Source of the DNA: Kibdelosporangium aridum | Lineage (GTDB): Bacteria; Actinomycetota; Actinomycetes; Mycobacteriales; Pseudonocardiaceae | Direction: 5' to 3' | Length of the DNA stretch: 64,000 bases | Assembly: GCF_900176515.1 (NCBI RefSeq) | Contig: NZ_FWXV01000001.1 | Span: 1,624,564 to 1,688,563, forward strand | Made by a program: the position numbers and the translations under genes | Notes under the pieces: generated by a model | What the model saw: only the letters and a program-made list of their open reading frames with translations | What the model was told of the DNA's origin: nothing | The model's database searches: none | Part shown: positions 17,621 through 25,638 of the stretch, piece after piece | How the letters are laid out: the number at the start of each line of letters is the position of its first letter | Numbering within the stretch: the first letter of the stretch is position 1

Positions 17621-19258
17621 TCAGGGGATAACGTAGACGTACACGGGGATTCCATATGTTGTCAGCGTCACCCACGCGGACACCAGGGCCGACCGTGCGA
17701 ACGTGAACAAAGTATCCGGAGTCAGCAGCCGATCCGACCGGTGAATCGCGTACACGATTGCCGACGGCCGATGCCCGAGCCGGGCCGCTCTTTCCGGCGA
17801 CCGGTTGGCGACAAGCGTCGTGAAGTCCTGCCAGGCTCGCGGGTCGGTCAGTGTTTCGGCGGCGACGACTCCCTGGGCGAACAAATGGCTCAGCGGGGAC
17901 GAGCCCGTCCGCGAGCTGGTGCGTTTGACATGCACCAACTCGTTGCCGGGGCCCAGCAGATCGCATGCCTCGAAACCACGCCGATGAGCTCTGGTGAACA
18001 CCAGGTTCTTGTCCAGCAAAAGAAATCTTGGGTCCGTGCGAGCGACATGCCGGTTGTAGGTGTCCTCATTCGGCATACGGGTGTCGTCCCACGCGGGCAG
18101 CTCCCAATTCGGGGTGTGCGCGAATGCCCGTTTGGTCACGGCTTGGACATGCCGGATATATTCGTCGCCCAATTCGTACCAGTCGCCGTCGAGCAACACG
18201 CAGCGTGTTTCCTCGTGTTCGACCTCGGCGGCGATCCAATGCAGCGCTGGGAGGTCACCGCCGACGGTCTGTCCTTGCTCGTCGTAACCGGCGATCCGCC
18301 CGGTCCGCAATGCGTCCAACCGTCCGGTGGACAACGGGTCCAGCAACGGCCGGGTGAGGTCGGCCAGCGTCAGATCGGGAGTGTCGATCTCGGTTCCGTT
18401 GATCCGTCCGCGGAAATGATCGACAGGAGGTCCTTCGTGATACCGCGCCGGATACGCGATGCCCACTTCGCCGTCGCCGACGCCGGACAGCAGGTCGAGA
18501 ACGGCTCGCTCGAGGGCCGCGCGGCGGTCGTCGCGCGAGGAGATGCGCCGGACCCACGTCAGCGGTTGCAGACGCGGATCGACGGTGTTGTCACGCAGGA
18601 CTCGGGTGATCTCGGCCAGATCGGCGGCCATTCCCTCGCCGTCACTGCTCAACGGCATCCGGACACCGTCGCCGAACTCCAGGCGTAGCCGGAAGTTGTT
18701 GCGGTTACGCATCTTGCGCACGTGTGACAGCTCAACTGGCACTTCGGCACGGACGTACCCGGTCAGTTGCCGGACGAGTTCGGCGTGCTCGCGCAGGCCG
18801 AACGCCCACAGTCCTTGGCCGCCGGGAACCGAACTGCGGTCCACACGGGACTTCGCGCTCAACGCCCACCGGGTGATCTGCCGGATCTCGTCGGGGTCCA
18901 GGACACGGACCGCGAACTGCAGCCCGAAGTCACGGTCGATCCGGCTTTCCCGGATCAGCCGCCATCCTTGGCCGAACGTCACGGCGTACACCTCGGTACC
19001 GCAGCGGATGAACAGCGCGGCGGATGCGGTTCTGGTGCGGAAGTCGATGTCCACACTGGTGAGGCTGCGGACCATGCCGCCCCACTCGGCCGGATCGTCC
19101 TCGGGCAGGCCCGCGACCAACAGCGCGGGCAGACCGCCGACAACGACTCGAAGGGTGATGAACTCGTGGTCGTCATGGATCGCGCGGTCCGAGCGCATCG
19201 CGTACAGGTCTTCGCCCGGGCGCAAGCGGTACAAGCTGACACGTCTGGTGAGATCCAC
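17621..19258 (-). CDS. TIGR04141 / DUF6119 family sporadically distributed protein
   Basis: A 545-residue protein matching the TIGR04141/DUF6119 family, a patchily distributed group of unknown function. Recognisable parts are a VYAVTFGQGWRLI stretch followed by RDFGLQFAVRVLDPDEI, and a C-terminal HVKRTSSRTGSSPLSHLFAQG region. The latter is preceded by FEACDLLGPGNELVHVKR: acidic residue, turn, then h-x-K, a layout compatible with a PD-(D/E)XK nuclease core (inference). The GTG at 19258 has GAGAGGTG upstream and is preferred to the TTG at 19285. Its neighbours are Uma2 downstream and a LuxR-type regulator upstream on the same strand. Patchy distribution suggests a mobile or defence-type role, which is not shown here. 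Confidence 0.82.
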   Translation of the reverse strand: MDLTRRVSLYRLRPGEDLYAMRSDRAIHDDHEFITLRVVVGGLPALLVAGLPEDDPAEWGGMVRSLTSVDIDFRTRTASAALFIRCGTEVYAVTFGQGWRLIRESRIDRDFGLQFAVRVLDPDEIRQITRWALSAKSRVDRSSVPGGQGLWAFGLREHAELVRQLTGYVRAEVPVELSHVRKMRNRNNFRLRLEFGDGVRMPLSSDGEGMAADLAEITRVLRDNTVDPRLQPLTWVRRISSRDDRRAALERAVLDLLSGVGDGEVGIAYPARYHEGPPVDHFRGRINGTEIDTPDLTLADLTRPLLDPLSTGRLDALRTGRIAGYDEQGQTVGGDLPALHWIAAEVEHEETRCVLLDGDWYELGDEYIRHVQAVTKRAFAHTPNWELPAWDDTRMPNEDTYNRHVARTDPRFLLLDKNLVFTRAHRRGFEACDLLGPGNELVHVKRTSSRTGSSPLSHLFAQGVVAAETLTDPRAWQDFTTLVANRSPERAARLGHRPSAIVYAIHRSDRLLTPDTLFTFARSALVSAWVTLTTYGIPVYVYVIP

Positions 19259-19330
19259 GGCGCTCACCTCTCGAAGCCACCACAAGCATGCGCCGCGTAG
19301 GTGACACCTAAGTGGATCGGACGGCCAACA

Positions 19331-19951
19331 TCAACCAACAGCAGGTGAAAACTCCGACATGCTCCACTGTGGATAGTTGAACCAGCCGCGGTCGGCGGCC
19401 TTGGCGCCAGCCTGGAACCGGCTGCGCGCGCCGAGCCGCGCCATGATCTCGGCGACGGTCCGGCGGACCGTGCGGACCGAGACCTGAAGCCGTGTGGCGG
19501 CCGACTCGTCGGTGTGGCCTTCCCACAGCAGAGCCAGGACTTCACGCTGCCGCGTGGTCAGTTCGGAAGACTCCGGCAGGTCTGAATCGAACAACGGGAC
19601 CGCACGCGGCCAGATCTGCTCGAACAACTCAAGCGTCGTAGTGACGACCGCGGGCAGACGGAACACCGCCAGCCTCTCGTGCTCGGCGGGAACCATCGCG
19701 GTTCGACCGTCGACCACCAACGCGTCGGACGGCACGTGCGGCACGGTCCGCACCACAGCAGCGGAAAGTGACAGCGCGCCCAAAACAGGGGTGACTCTGG
19801 CCGTGTCGGGCACGAGGACCCGATATCGCACGCCAGGCCGGACGTGGTTCGCCAGCCGGGCGGTACTGATCGGGTCGGATCTGCCTTGCGAGAAGCTGCT
19901 CATCACGACGACCTCGGTAGTGGCCGCGGCAAGCAGCGTGCCGATGTTCAC
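19331..19951 (-). CDS. LuxR-type helix-turn-helix transcriptional regulator
   Basis: A 206-residue regulator. The C-terminus has the LuxR/NarL HTH: LTTRQREVLALLWEGHTDESAATRLQVSVRTVRRTVAEIMARLGARSR (about 137-185). The N-terminal 130 residues (TTEVVVMSSFSQGR ... YRVLVPDTARV ... VPHVPSDALVVDGRTAMVP) look like the phospholipase-D-like pseudo-sensor domain common in actinobacterial orphan LuxR proteins, with no phospho-acceptor aspartate. GTG 19951 is supported by GGAGG 8 nt upstream; the extension to 20200 lacks protein character. It lies 72 bp upstream of the TIGR04141 gene on the same strand and may control it. Confidence 0.85.
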   Translation of the reverse strand: MNIGTLLAAATTEVVVMSSFSQGRSDPISTARLANHVRPGVRYRVLVPDTARVTPVLGALSLSAAVVRTVPHVPSDALVVDGRTAMVPAEHERLAVFRLPAVVTTTLELFEQIWPRAVPLFDSDLPESSELTTRQREVLALLWEGHTDESAATRLQVSVRTVRRTVAEIMARLGARSRFQAGAKAADRGWFNYPQWSMSEFSPAVG

Positions 19952-20132
19952 TCGGGGACCTCCGATCGCACAGTGACGTCCGCGACCCCGATTTGACGCC
20001 ATGGCCGCGGGGAGGTCTCCCGAAAGCCGCTCCCTGTCTCCCGGAATGGGGATCTTCAGCCGTTCGAATGAATGCTGGCAGCGAGTGCGGTATGCGGGCA
20101 ACGCCGACGGACAGCTGTGCGACAGGCATTGC

Positions 20133-20966
20133 ATGAGTCGGTTGTGGGTGGTTCGGGGTGTGGTTGCCGTGTCCGTCCTTGCTGGTTGTACGGAGGGCAC
20201 GGTCGGGGTTCAGCCTGTCGGGCTGCCCGTGGAGTTCTCGATCAACAGCAACGGGGAGATCGCGGTTTCGCAGTCCAGGCAGATCGTGACTCCGCTGGGC
20301 ACTTTCACGTTCGAGGTGGCGGCCAAGAAGTCACTCGTGGGGTCGTCGTCGATGACCATGCTGGCGATCAACCATTACGTGGGCAATGAACTCGTGCAGA
20401 GCAGGTATTCGCTGGATGTCGAGAGCGAAGTGCTCAAGGTGTGCATATCGGGGCAAGCGGAAGTCTCACCCAACTTGCAGGATCACGCCGTGGTGGTGAG
20501 CGCGATCGATCCGGCGACCCGGATCACTGTCGTGGACCTGGGTACGCGGTGTTCGTCGAGTCCGGCGGAGTACGTGCTGAAAGTGCAGCACAGCGGGAAG
20601 TGCCTCGACATCCCCTTCGCGGATCCCGCCGATCAGGTGAAACTCCAGCAATACACCTGTCATGGGGCGCCCAACCAGCGATGGCTGTTGCAGCAGACGA
20701 GTGACGGCTACTACCGGATCAAGTCGGTGTCCACCGGCAAGTGCCTGGACATCCCGTCGGGGAGCAAGGCCGACGGTGTGGTCGTGCAGCAGTTCGCGTG
20801 CCATGAGGGACCGAACCAGCAGTGGAGCATCTGGCCCAGTGGCATCGTGGCAAGAAATAGCGGCAAGTGCTTGGACATCCGAGCCGGTGCGATGGGCGAT
20901 CACGGCGTGGCGCAGCAGTTTTCGTGTCACGGCGGGCCGAACCAGCGCTGGAGCTTGAACGGGTAG
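20133..20966 (+). CDS. Secreted lipoprotein with C-terminal ricin-type beta-trefoil lectin domain
   Basis: A 277-residue protein with a lipoprotein signal (MSRLWVVRGVVAVSVLAGC, lipobox LAGC). The middle domain (about 20-145) is a beta-rich module I do not recognise. The C-terminal 130 residues form a ricin-B-like trefoil with three repeats, each containing GKCLDI and a Q-x-W (QRW, QQW, QRW). Such domains bind galactose/xylose-type sugars and usually target enzymes to polysaccharides; no catalytic domain is attached here. It is divergent from the LuxR gene and followed by a strong hairpin at 21011-21039. Confidence 0.85.
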   Translation: MSRLWVVRGVVAVSVLAGCTEGTVGVQPVGLPVEFSINSNGEIAVSQSRQIVTPLGTFTFEVAAKKSLVGSSSMTMLAINHYVGNELVQSRYSLDVESEVLKVCISGQAEVSPNLQDHAVVVSAIDPATRITVVDLGTRCSSSPAEYVLKVQHSGKCLDIPFADPADQVKLQQYTCHGAPNQRWLLQQTSDGYYRIKSVSTGKCLDIPSGSKADGVVVQQFACHEGPNQQWSIWPSGIVARNSGKCLDIRAGAMGDHGVAQQFSCHGGPNQRWSLNG

Positions 20967-21010
20967 CGGCTCGGGCGTGATGGTCTGATTTCGCCAACGC
21001 CCCCATCAAT

Positions 21011-21039
21011 GGCGGTTCGAGGACGAGCCCCGAACCGCC
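21011..21039. terminator. Bidirectional hairpin between convergent genes
   Basis: GGCGGTTCG (21011-21019) and CGAACCGCC (21031-21039) pair perfectly over 9 bp with an 11-nt loop that can add a GG/CC pair. It sits between the lectin gene (ends 20966) and the convergent three-helix-bundle gene (ends 21051), as expected for a shared terminator. No T-tract is present, which is common in high-GC actinobacteria. Confidence 0.7.
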
Positions 21040-21050
21040 ACAAACAGGTG

Positions 21051-21278
21051 CTAAGCGGGACGATCGAGTCGGGCGCGGACCGCGCGTTCGACGAGGATCG
21101 GTACGAACGATCTGACCGAGGCGTCGTCGAAACGGTGTGCCTCGTCGCGCATGGCCTGGCGTACGTCGTCCGGCGGGAGCGTGTTCTGATAGTGGGTGAT
21201 CAGGCGGTCTTCCACTTGGTCAAGGTGCGTGCCGGTCTGGCCTGCGATCGCTTCGACGGAGTGCGTGGTGGTGTCCAT
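21051..21278 (-). CDS. Small three-helix-bundle dimerisation-domain protein
   Basis: A 75-residue acidic protein resembling the actinobacterial three-helix-bundle dimerisation family: VEAIAGQTGTHLDQVEDRL, then a DDVRQAMRDEAHRFDDASVR helix and FVPILVERAVRARL. The family is small, cytosolic and of unknown function. ATG 21278 has GAGAGGACC upstream and is preferred to a longer frame from 21341. It is convergent with the lectin lipoprotein gene. Confidence 0.75.
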   Translation of the reverse strand: MDTTTHSVEAIAGQTGTHLDQVEDRLITHYQNTLPPDDVRQAMRDEAHRFDDASVRSFVPILVERAVRARLDRPA

Positions 21279-21465
21279 GCTGCCCAGGTCCTCTCGTTGT
21301 GTCGCGCCTGGACTTATTAGATGACGCGAACATGAACACAAGATGAACGCCAGTGGTGGGGCATTTGCGGGCTTTCGCCGGTCACGGTCATATTTGTACG
21401 GTCTCTTGATCCTTTGTGGATAGCGTCCCGCGCTGGCAGGTCACCGAGATCCCGTTGGGGGAATT

Positions 21466-21804
21466 GTGTCGTTTGGGACGAAGATCGGCGTTGTTGTCGC
21501 GGCTGTTGCCAGTGCGGGGATCCTGGCCGCGACGCCGGCTGCGGCCGCGCAGCAGTGCGGCAGCCTGAGTGGGCCCGCAGGCGGAACGCTGCCGTTGTGC
21601 AAGTCATGGAACTGGGACGGCAATGACTACGACGGCAAGTGGTGGACCGATGGTCCGTCGACGCTCCCGTCGCAGACGTACCTGCAGCGGTCCGAGGACG
21701 GGGTTGTGAAGAACTCGTCGTTCTCCGGCAGCTACCAGGACGTGAAGAAGATCGCTTTCCGGCTCTGCGACCGGCTCGCCAACCGCTGCAGCGGTTGGTG
21801 GTGA
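21466..21804 (+). CDS. Small secreted protein, unknown function
   Basis: A 112-residue protein from a GTG start with a clear Sec signal peptide (MSFGTKIGVVVAAVASAGILAATPAAAA, cleavage likely after AAA near 28). The mature part of about 84 residues has four cysteines (QQC, PLC, RLC, NRC) that could form two disulfides, many Trp/Gly/Ser and no recognised domain. It ends at a 14-bp perfect hairpin, so it is probably a monocistronic exported product. Confidence 0.7.
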   Translation: MSFGTKIGVVVAAVASAGILAATPAAAAQQCGSLSGPAGGTLPLCKSWNWDGNDYDGKWWTDGPSTLPSQTYLQRSEDGVVKNSSFSGSYQDVKKIAFRLCDRLANRCSGWW

Positions 21805-21810
21805 CGGAAA

Positions 21811-21843
21811 TCCGGACGCGTACCCGGGTGGTACGCGTCCGGA
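21811..21843. terminator. 14-bp perfect hairpin after the small secreted protein gene
   Basis: TCCGGACGCGTACC (21811-21824), loop CGGGT, GGTACGCGTCCGGA (21830-21843). The stem is perfect, begins 7 nt after the stop codon at 21804, and lies before the start of the ECF sigma gene. It is a strong intrinsic-terminator-like structure without a T-tract. Confidence 0.75.
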
Positions 21844-21874
21844 CCCGGCTAGTTCTGGCCATCAGCTATGCCTG

Positions 21875-22810
21875 ATGTGGCGTTATCGTGTAGTGGTGAC
21901 ACCGTCCGATGTGGAGCTTGTGCTGAGTGCGAAACACGGCACCGTCGAAGCTCTAGGGCTCCTGCTTGCCAGGCATGAGGCGGGTATGCGAGCGGTCGCG
22001 TTGAGCATTCTCGGCTACGGCCCGGACGTGGACGATGTCGTCCAGGACGCGGCTTTGATCGCATTGGGCCGCATCGGTGATCTGAGGGATCCGGCGGCCG
22101 TCGGTCCATGGCTGAAGATGATTGTGCGGAACGAATGCCGGATGCGCCTGAGGCGCGTCCCGGAAGTGCCGTTCGACGGCGCGGAGCTGCTCGCCGGTGA
22201 GGCCGAACCAGACAGGGCGATCGAACAGCACGCGTTGCGGGACTGGATCTGGCACGCAATGGGGGAGTTGTCCCCGAAACTCCGGCTTCCCTTGATGCTC
22301 AGGCATTTCACCGAAGTCACGTCCTACGACCAGATCGCCGCCGCCTGTGAGGTGCCGGTTGGGACCGTGCGCAGCCGGCTCAACCAGGCTAGGTCGAAAC
22401 TGGCCGACGCCCTGCGCGGGACGGCTGAGAAGGCACACGACGACGCGGCGAAACTGACCGCCAAGCGGCGCAGGGAAGGCATCGAAACCCTCGAAGCGGC
22501 CGAACAAGGCAGGTTCCCGGAGGTCGTCGCCGGGTGGTCGCCGCACATCGAGCTGATCTCCGGATCGCTGCGCGGTGGCGTGGACCTCGTCCTCCGCGGT
22601 ATGGACGGTGATCTCGCGGACGGCGTCCGCCAGCGCATGCGGCACACGGTGGCCAGCAAGGACGTCACCATCTGGGAAATGGACATGATCAACCCGCCGG
22701 ACGATCCCTTCCACTGCCCGCCGGGCGTCGTCTGGCTGATGAGCTTGCAAGACGGCAGGCCACGCACGATCCGGCTGATCCACCCCGCCGTGACGACGGT
22801 CACATCGTAG
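21875..22810 (+). CDS. ECF RNA polymerase sigma factor with SnoaL-like C-terminal extension
   Basis: A sigma factor of about 305-311 residues. Sigma-70 region 2 includes PDVDDVVQDAALIALGRI, and region 4 includes TSYDQIAAACEVPVGTVRSRLNQARSKLADAL. Beyond residue about 200, a FPEVVAGWSPHIELISG stretch starts a SnoaL-like domain, as in the ECF groups whose activity is modulated by a fused C-terminal domain instead of an anti-sigma factor. The start could be ATG 21875 or one of the GTGs at 21893/21896 (MTPSDVEL); no strong ribosome site decides. The target promoters are unknown. Confidence 0.85.
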   Translation: MWRYRVVVTPSDVELVLSAKHGTVEALGLLLARHEAGMRAVALSILGYGPDVDDVVQDAALIALGRIGDLRDPAAVGPWLKMIVRNECRMRLRRVPEVPFDGAELLAGEAEPDRAIEQHALRDWIWHAMGELSPKLRLPLMLRHFTEVTSYDQIAAACEVPVGTVRSRLNQARSKLADALRGTAEKAHDDAAKLTAKRRREGIETLEAAEQGRFPEVVAGWSPHIELISGSLRGGVDLVLRGMDGDLADGVRQRMRHTVASKDVTIWEMDMINPPDDPFHCPPGVVWLMSLQDGRPRTIRLIHPAVTTVTS

Positions 22811-22847
22811 AAATCGAACTCGGCGGCGAACTCCGCATCTTGTGGGC

Positions 22848-23702
22848 ATGACTACCCACACCATTCAGATCGACGGCGTCAGCCAGCGCTACCACGTTCA
22901 CGGCCAGGGCCCGGTGTGCTTGATGCACTCGGGCGGCCCTGGCATCGCGTGGGACTACATGCGGATGCCGGAAGTCGAGCAGCACGTGACCGCCGTGTAC
23001 ATCGAACCGGTCGGCACGCCGGGCGCCGACCAGTTGCCGAAGCACCCGCACGGCTACACGCGGGAACGGTATGCAAGGTCGATCGATGCCGTGCTCGATG
23101 ACCTCGGTGAGGCCAAGGCGTACTTGCTGGGCCACTCGCATGGTGGCTTCGTGGCCCAGCACTATGCGCTGACCCGCCCCTCTCGGCTGAACGGCGTGAT
23201 CCTCTACGACAGCTCGCCGGTCACCGGACAGGAGCTTTTCGCCGAGGCCCAGCGCAAGTTCGACGAGTTCATGGCCAGGCACAAGGACAACCCGGAGCTG
23301 CCGGAGATCGTGAAAGCGTGGCAGACGGTGCCGACGATCGACAACGACGAGACGACGACGCAGGTCATCCGTACGCTGCTTCCGGCGTATTTCAAGGATT
23401 ACTGGGCCAGCGAGGCCGAGTTTTCCAAGATGCGCGCGGGCGTTCGCGGCAACTACATTTCCGGTTCGGACGCCAACCTCGAACCTGAGGTGATCGACGA
23501 CCGGGCCGCGCTCGGCCTGCTTTCGGTCCCCGCCTTGGTGATCGTCGGACTGTACGACTTCATCTGCGGTCCGCGATGGGCACGCGAGCTGCACGACCGC
23601 ATCCCGCAGTCCACATTGGTGGCTTTGGCCGACAGTGGCCACTTCGGACACATCGAGCAGCCGGACGCGTTCGCCGAGGCGATCGCGGACTTCACGCGTT
23701 AA
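22848..23702 (+). CDS. Alpha/beta hydrolase (proline-iminopeptidase-like)
   Basis: A 284-residue alpha/beta hydrolase. HSGGPG (27-32) is the oxyanion-hole motif typical of proline iminopeptidase-like members; the nucleophile is S97 in GHSHGG, the acid is D in GLYDFICG and the base H in SGHFGH near the end. Peptidase, esterase or lactonase activity cannot be separated by sequence alone. ATG 22848 is preferred to a GTG two codons earlier. The 3' end overlaps the convergent NmrA-like gene by 11 nt. Confidence 0.85.
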   Translation: MTTHTIQIDGVSQRYHVHGQGPVCLMHSGGPGIAWDYMRMPEVEQHVTAVYIEPVGTPGADQLPKHPHGYTRERYARSIDAVLDDLGEAKAYLLGHSHGGFVAQHYALTRPSRLNGVILYDSSPVTGQELFAEAQRKFDEFMARHKDNPELPEIVKAWQTVPTIDNDETTTQVIRTLLPAYFKDYWASEAEFSKMRAGVRGNYISGSDANLEPEVIDDRAALGLLSVPALVIVGLYDFICGPRWARELHDRIPQSTLVALADSGHFGHIEQPDAFAEAIADFTR

Positions 23703-24522
23703 CCGTCCACACCCCAGTGGCCGCCGCGGTTTTGGCGTAGTCACGGAAGGAACGCGGTTGCCGGCCGAGGGCTTGGAACACGCCGTCGGCCGGATTCGCG
23801 TTGCGCCCGTCCAGGACTTCGGCGAACAAGTAGGTCAGGAACTCGACGTAGTCCTGCTCGTCGATCTCGGTGGCGAGGCCGGCCGCGAAGTCCTGCACCG
23901 AGATCTGCTGGTAGCGGATGTCGCGGCCGGACGCGGCGGCGATCTCTCCGATGGCCTCGGCGAAGGTCAACGCGGTCGGCCCGGTCAGTTCGTAGAGTTT
24001 GCCCACGTGACCCGGCTCGGTCAGCGCGGCAACCGCGACATCGGCGACGTCCTCGACATCCACGAACGGCTCGGGGATGTCACTCGCCGGCAGCATGACC
24101 TCGCCGCCGAGCACCGGGCCCAGCATGAAGCTCTCGCTGAAGTTCTGGTTGAACCAGCTGCACCGCAGAATGGTCCACTCCGCACCGGACTTGCGCAGCT
24201 CCAGTTCACTGCGTTCGGCTTCCTCCTCACCACGGCCGGACAGCAGCACGAGCCTGCTGACCCCCATCGACACGGCGAGCTGCGCGAACGAGGCGATCGT
24301 GGTCGAGGCGCCTGGCGCGCCGATGTCCGGGTAGTAGGCGATGTAGGCGGCCTTGACGCCGCGCAGGACCGGTGCCCAGGTGGTCTCGTCCTCCCAGGTG
24401 AACGGCACTTCGGCCGACCGGGAGCCGATCCGGACCGGCACGGACTTGGCGGTCAGACGGCTGGCGACGCGGCCACCGGTCTTGCCGGTGCCGCCGAGGA
24501 TCAGGATTGGTTTCGGTGTCAT
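23692..24522 (-). CDS. NmrA-like NAD(P)-binding protein
   Basis: A 276-residue atypical short-chain dehydrogenase of the NmrA/ergot-AgnA type. The nucleotide-binding motif is GGTGKTGGRVA (about 9-19) near the N-terminus; FNQNFSESFM and VDVEDVADVAVAALTEPGHVGKLYELTGP follow in the order typical for the family. These proteins act as NAD(P)-sensing regulators or as reductases (quinone oxidoreductase 2, EasG-like). The ATG at 24522 (MTPKPILILGG) replaces a longer frame. It is divergent from an AraC regulator 80 bp away, which probably controls it. Confidence 0.87.
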   Translation of the reverse strand: MTPKPILILGGTGKTGGRVASRLTAKSVPVRIGSRSAEVPFTWEDETTWAPVLRGVKAAYIAYYPDIGAPGASTTIASFAQLAVSMGVSRLVLLSGRGEEEAERSELELRKSGAEWTILRCSWFNQNFSESFMLGPVLGGEVMLPASDIPEPFVDVEDVADVAVAALTEPGHVGKLYELTGPTALTFAEAIGEIAAASGRDIRYQQISVQDFAAGLATEIDEQDYVEFLTYLFAEVLDGRNANPADGVFQALGRQPRSFRDYAKTAAATGVWTVNA

Positions 24523-24602
24523 GACTCCAGTACACGGGATCGTCGTGAGACGAACCATGGTTGAGAAGCTCGTTTCCATAAGCATGCGTCTAAGGTGGGG
24601 GT

Positions 24603-25547
24603 GTGGACGCTCTCGCCAATCTTCTGGACGGTCCGCGCGCCCGTGGCGCGTTCCTGTTGAAGGTCGTGCTCGATCCGCCGTGGAGCATCCACGTCAAGGA
24701 CGAGGCGACGCTCGCGCTGGTCACCATGACGCGCGGCGGTGGATGGCTGATGCCGGAGGACGCCGAGCCGATGCGCGTGAACGTGGGTGACGTCGTGATC
24801 GCGCGAGGTCCGGCGCCGTACATCCTCGCCGATGATCCGGCCACGCCGCCGAAAGTCGTGATCCAGCCGGGAGATCACTGCACGACGCTGTGGGGCGAAC
24901 CGCTCGCGGAAAAACTGGGGCTGGGCGTACGGACCTGGGGCGACAGCCTGGACGGCAGCACGATGATGCTGATCGGGACGTATCACATGTCCGGCGAAGT
25001 CAGCCGCCGTCTGCTGGATGCCTTGCCGCCCATGGTGATCGTGCCCGCGGGCACATGGGATTCACCGATCGTCCCGGTGCTGGCCGACGAGATCGTCAAG
25101 GACGAGCCGGGGCAGTCGGTTGTCCTTGACCGCTTGCTGGACTTGTTGCTCATCACCGTTCTGCGAGCCTGGTTCGCGCGTGCGGACGCCGAAACGCCTT
25201 CCTGGTACCGGGCGCACGGCGATCCTGTGGTGGGCGCGGCACTGCGGATGATCTACAACGACCCTGCGCACCAATGGACCGTGGCCAGTCTCGCGGACGC
25301 GACCGGCGTTTCCCGTGCCACGCTCGCCCGCCGGTTCACCGATCTCGTCGGCGAGTCACCGATGGCGTTCCTGACCGACTGGCGCCTCGCCCTGGCTGCT
25401 GACCTGCTGCAGGAACCCGACGCCACTGTGGGGTCGGTCGCCAGGAAAGTCGGCTACGGCAGCAGTTTCGCGCTCAGTGCCGCGTTCAAACGGGTCCGTG
25501 GCGTCAGCCCGCAGGAGCACCGGAAGACGTTGGTCGCCCAACACTGA
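24603..25547 (+). CDS. AraC family regulator with N-terminal cupin
   Basis: A 314-residue regulator. The N-terminus (about 1-180) is the cupin_6-type sensor (WSIHVKDEATLALVTMTRGGGWLM ... VGDVVIARGPAPYILAD). The C-terminus carries the two AraC HTHs: WTVASLADATGVSRATLARRFTDLVGESPMAFLTDWRL and a second including VARKVGYGSSFALSAAFKRVRGVSP. This branch often regulates a divergently encoded oxidoreductase, which fits the NmrA-like gene here. GTG start with AAGGTGGGG just upstream. Confidence 0.92.
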   Translation: MDALANLLDGPRARGAFLLKVVLDPPWSIHVKDEATLALVTMTRGGGWLMPEDAEPMRVNVGDVVIARGPAPYILADDPATPPKVVIQPGDHCTTLWGEPLAEKLGLGVRTWGDSLDGSTMMLIGTYHMSGEVSRRLLDALPPMVIVPAGTWDSPIVPVLADEIVKDEPGQSVVLDRLLDLLLITVLRAWFARADAETPSWYRAHGDPVVGAALRMIYNDPAHQWTVASLADATGVSRATLARRFTDLVGESPMAFLTDWRLALAADLLQEPDATVGSVARKVGYGSSFALSAAFKRVRGVSPQEHRKTLVAQH

Positions 25548-25584
25548 CGCCCATCGCGCCGGGGTGAAGAGTGCTTGCATCCAT

Positions 25585-25628
25585 ATTTGAGATGATGTCA
25601 TCATGTAAATGATGCTAACATCTCAAAT
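25585..25628. promoter_or_regulatory. Nested inverted repeats upstream of the S9 peptidase gene
   Basis: ATTTGAGATG (25585-25594) and CATCTCAAAT (25619-25628) are perfect 10-bp inverted repeats; inside them CATCAT and ATGATG form a second pair around GTAA. The block is strikingly AT-rich for this DNA and ends 10 nt before the GTG at 25639. This is a good candidate operator (or leader hairpin) for a dimeric repressor acting on the peptidase gene. The regulator is not identified. Confidence 0.65.
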
Positions 25629-25638
25629 AGGGAGTGAC

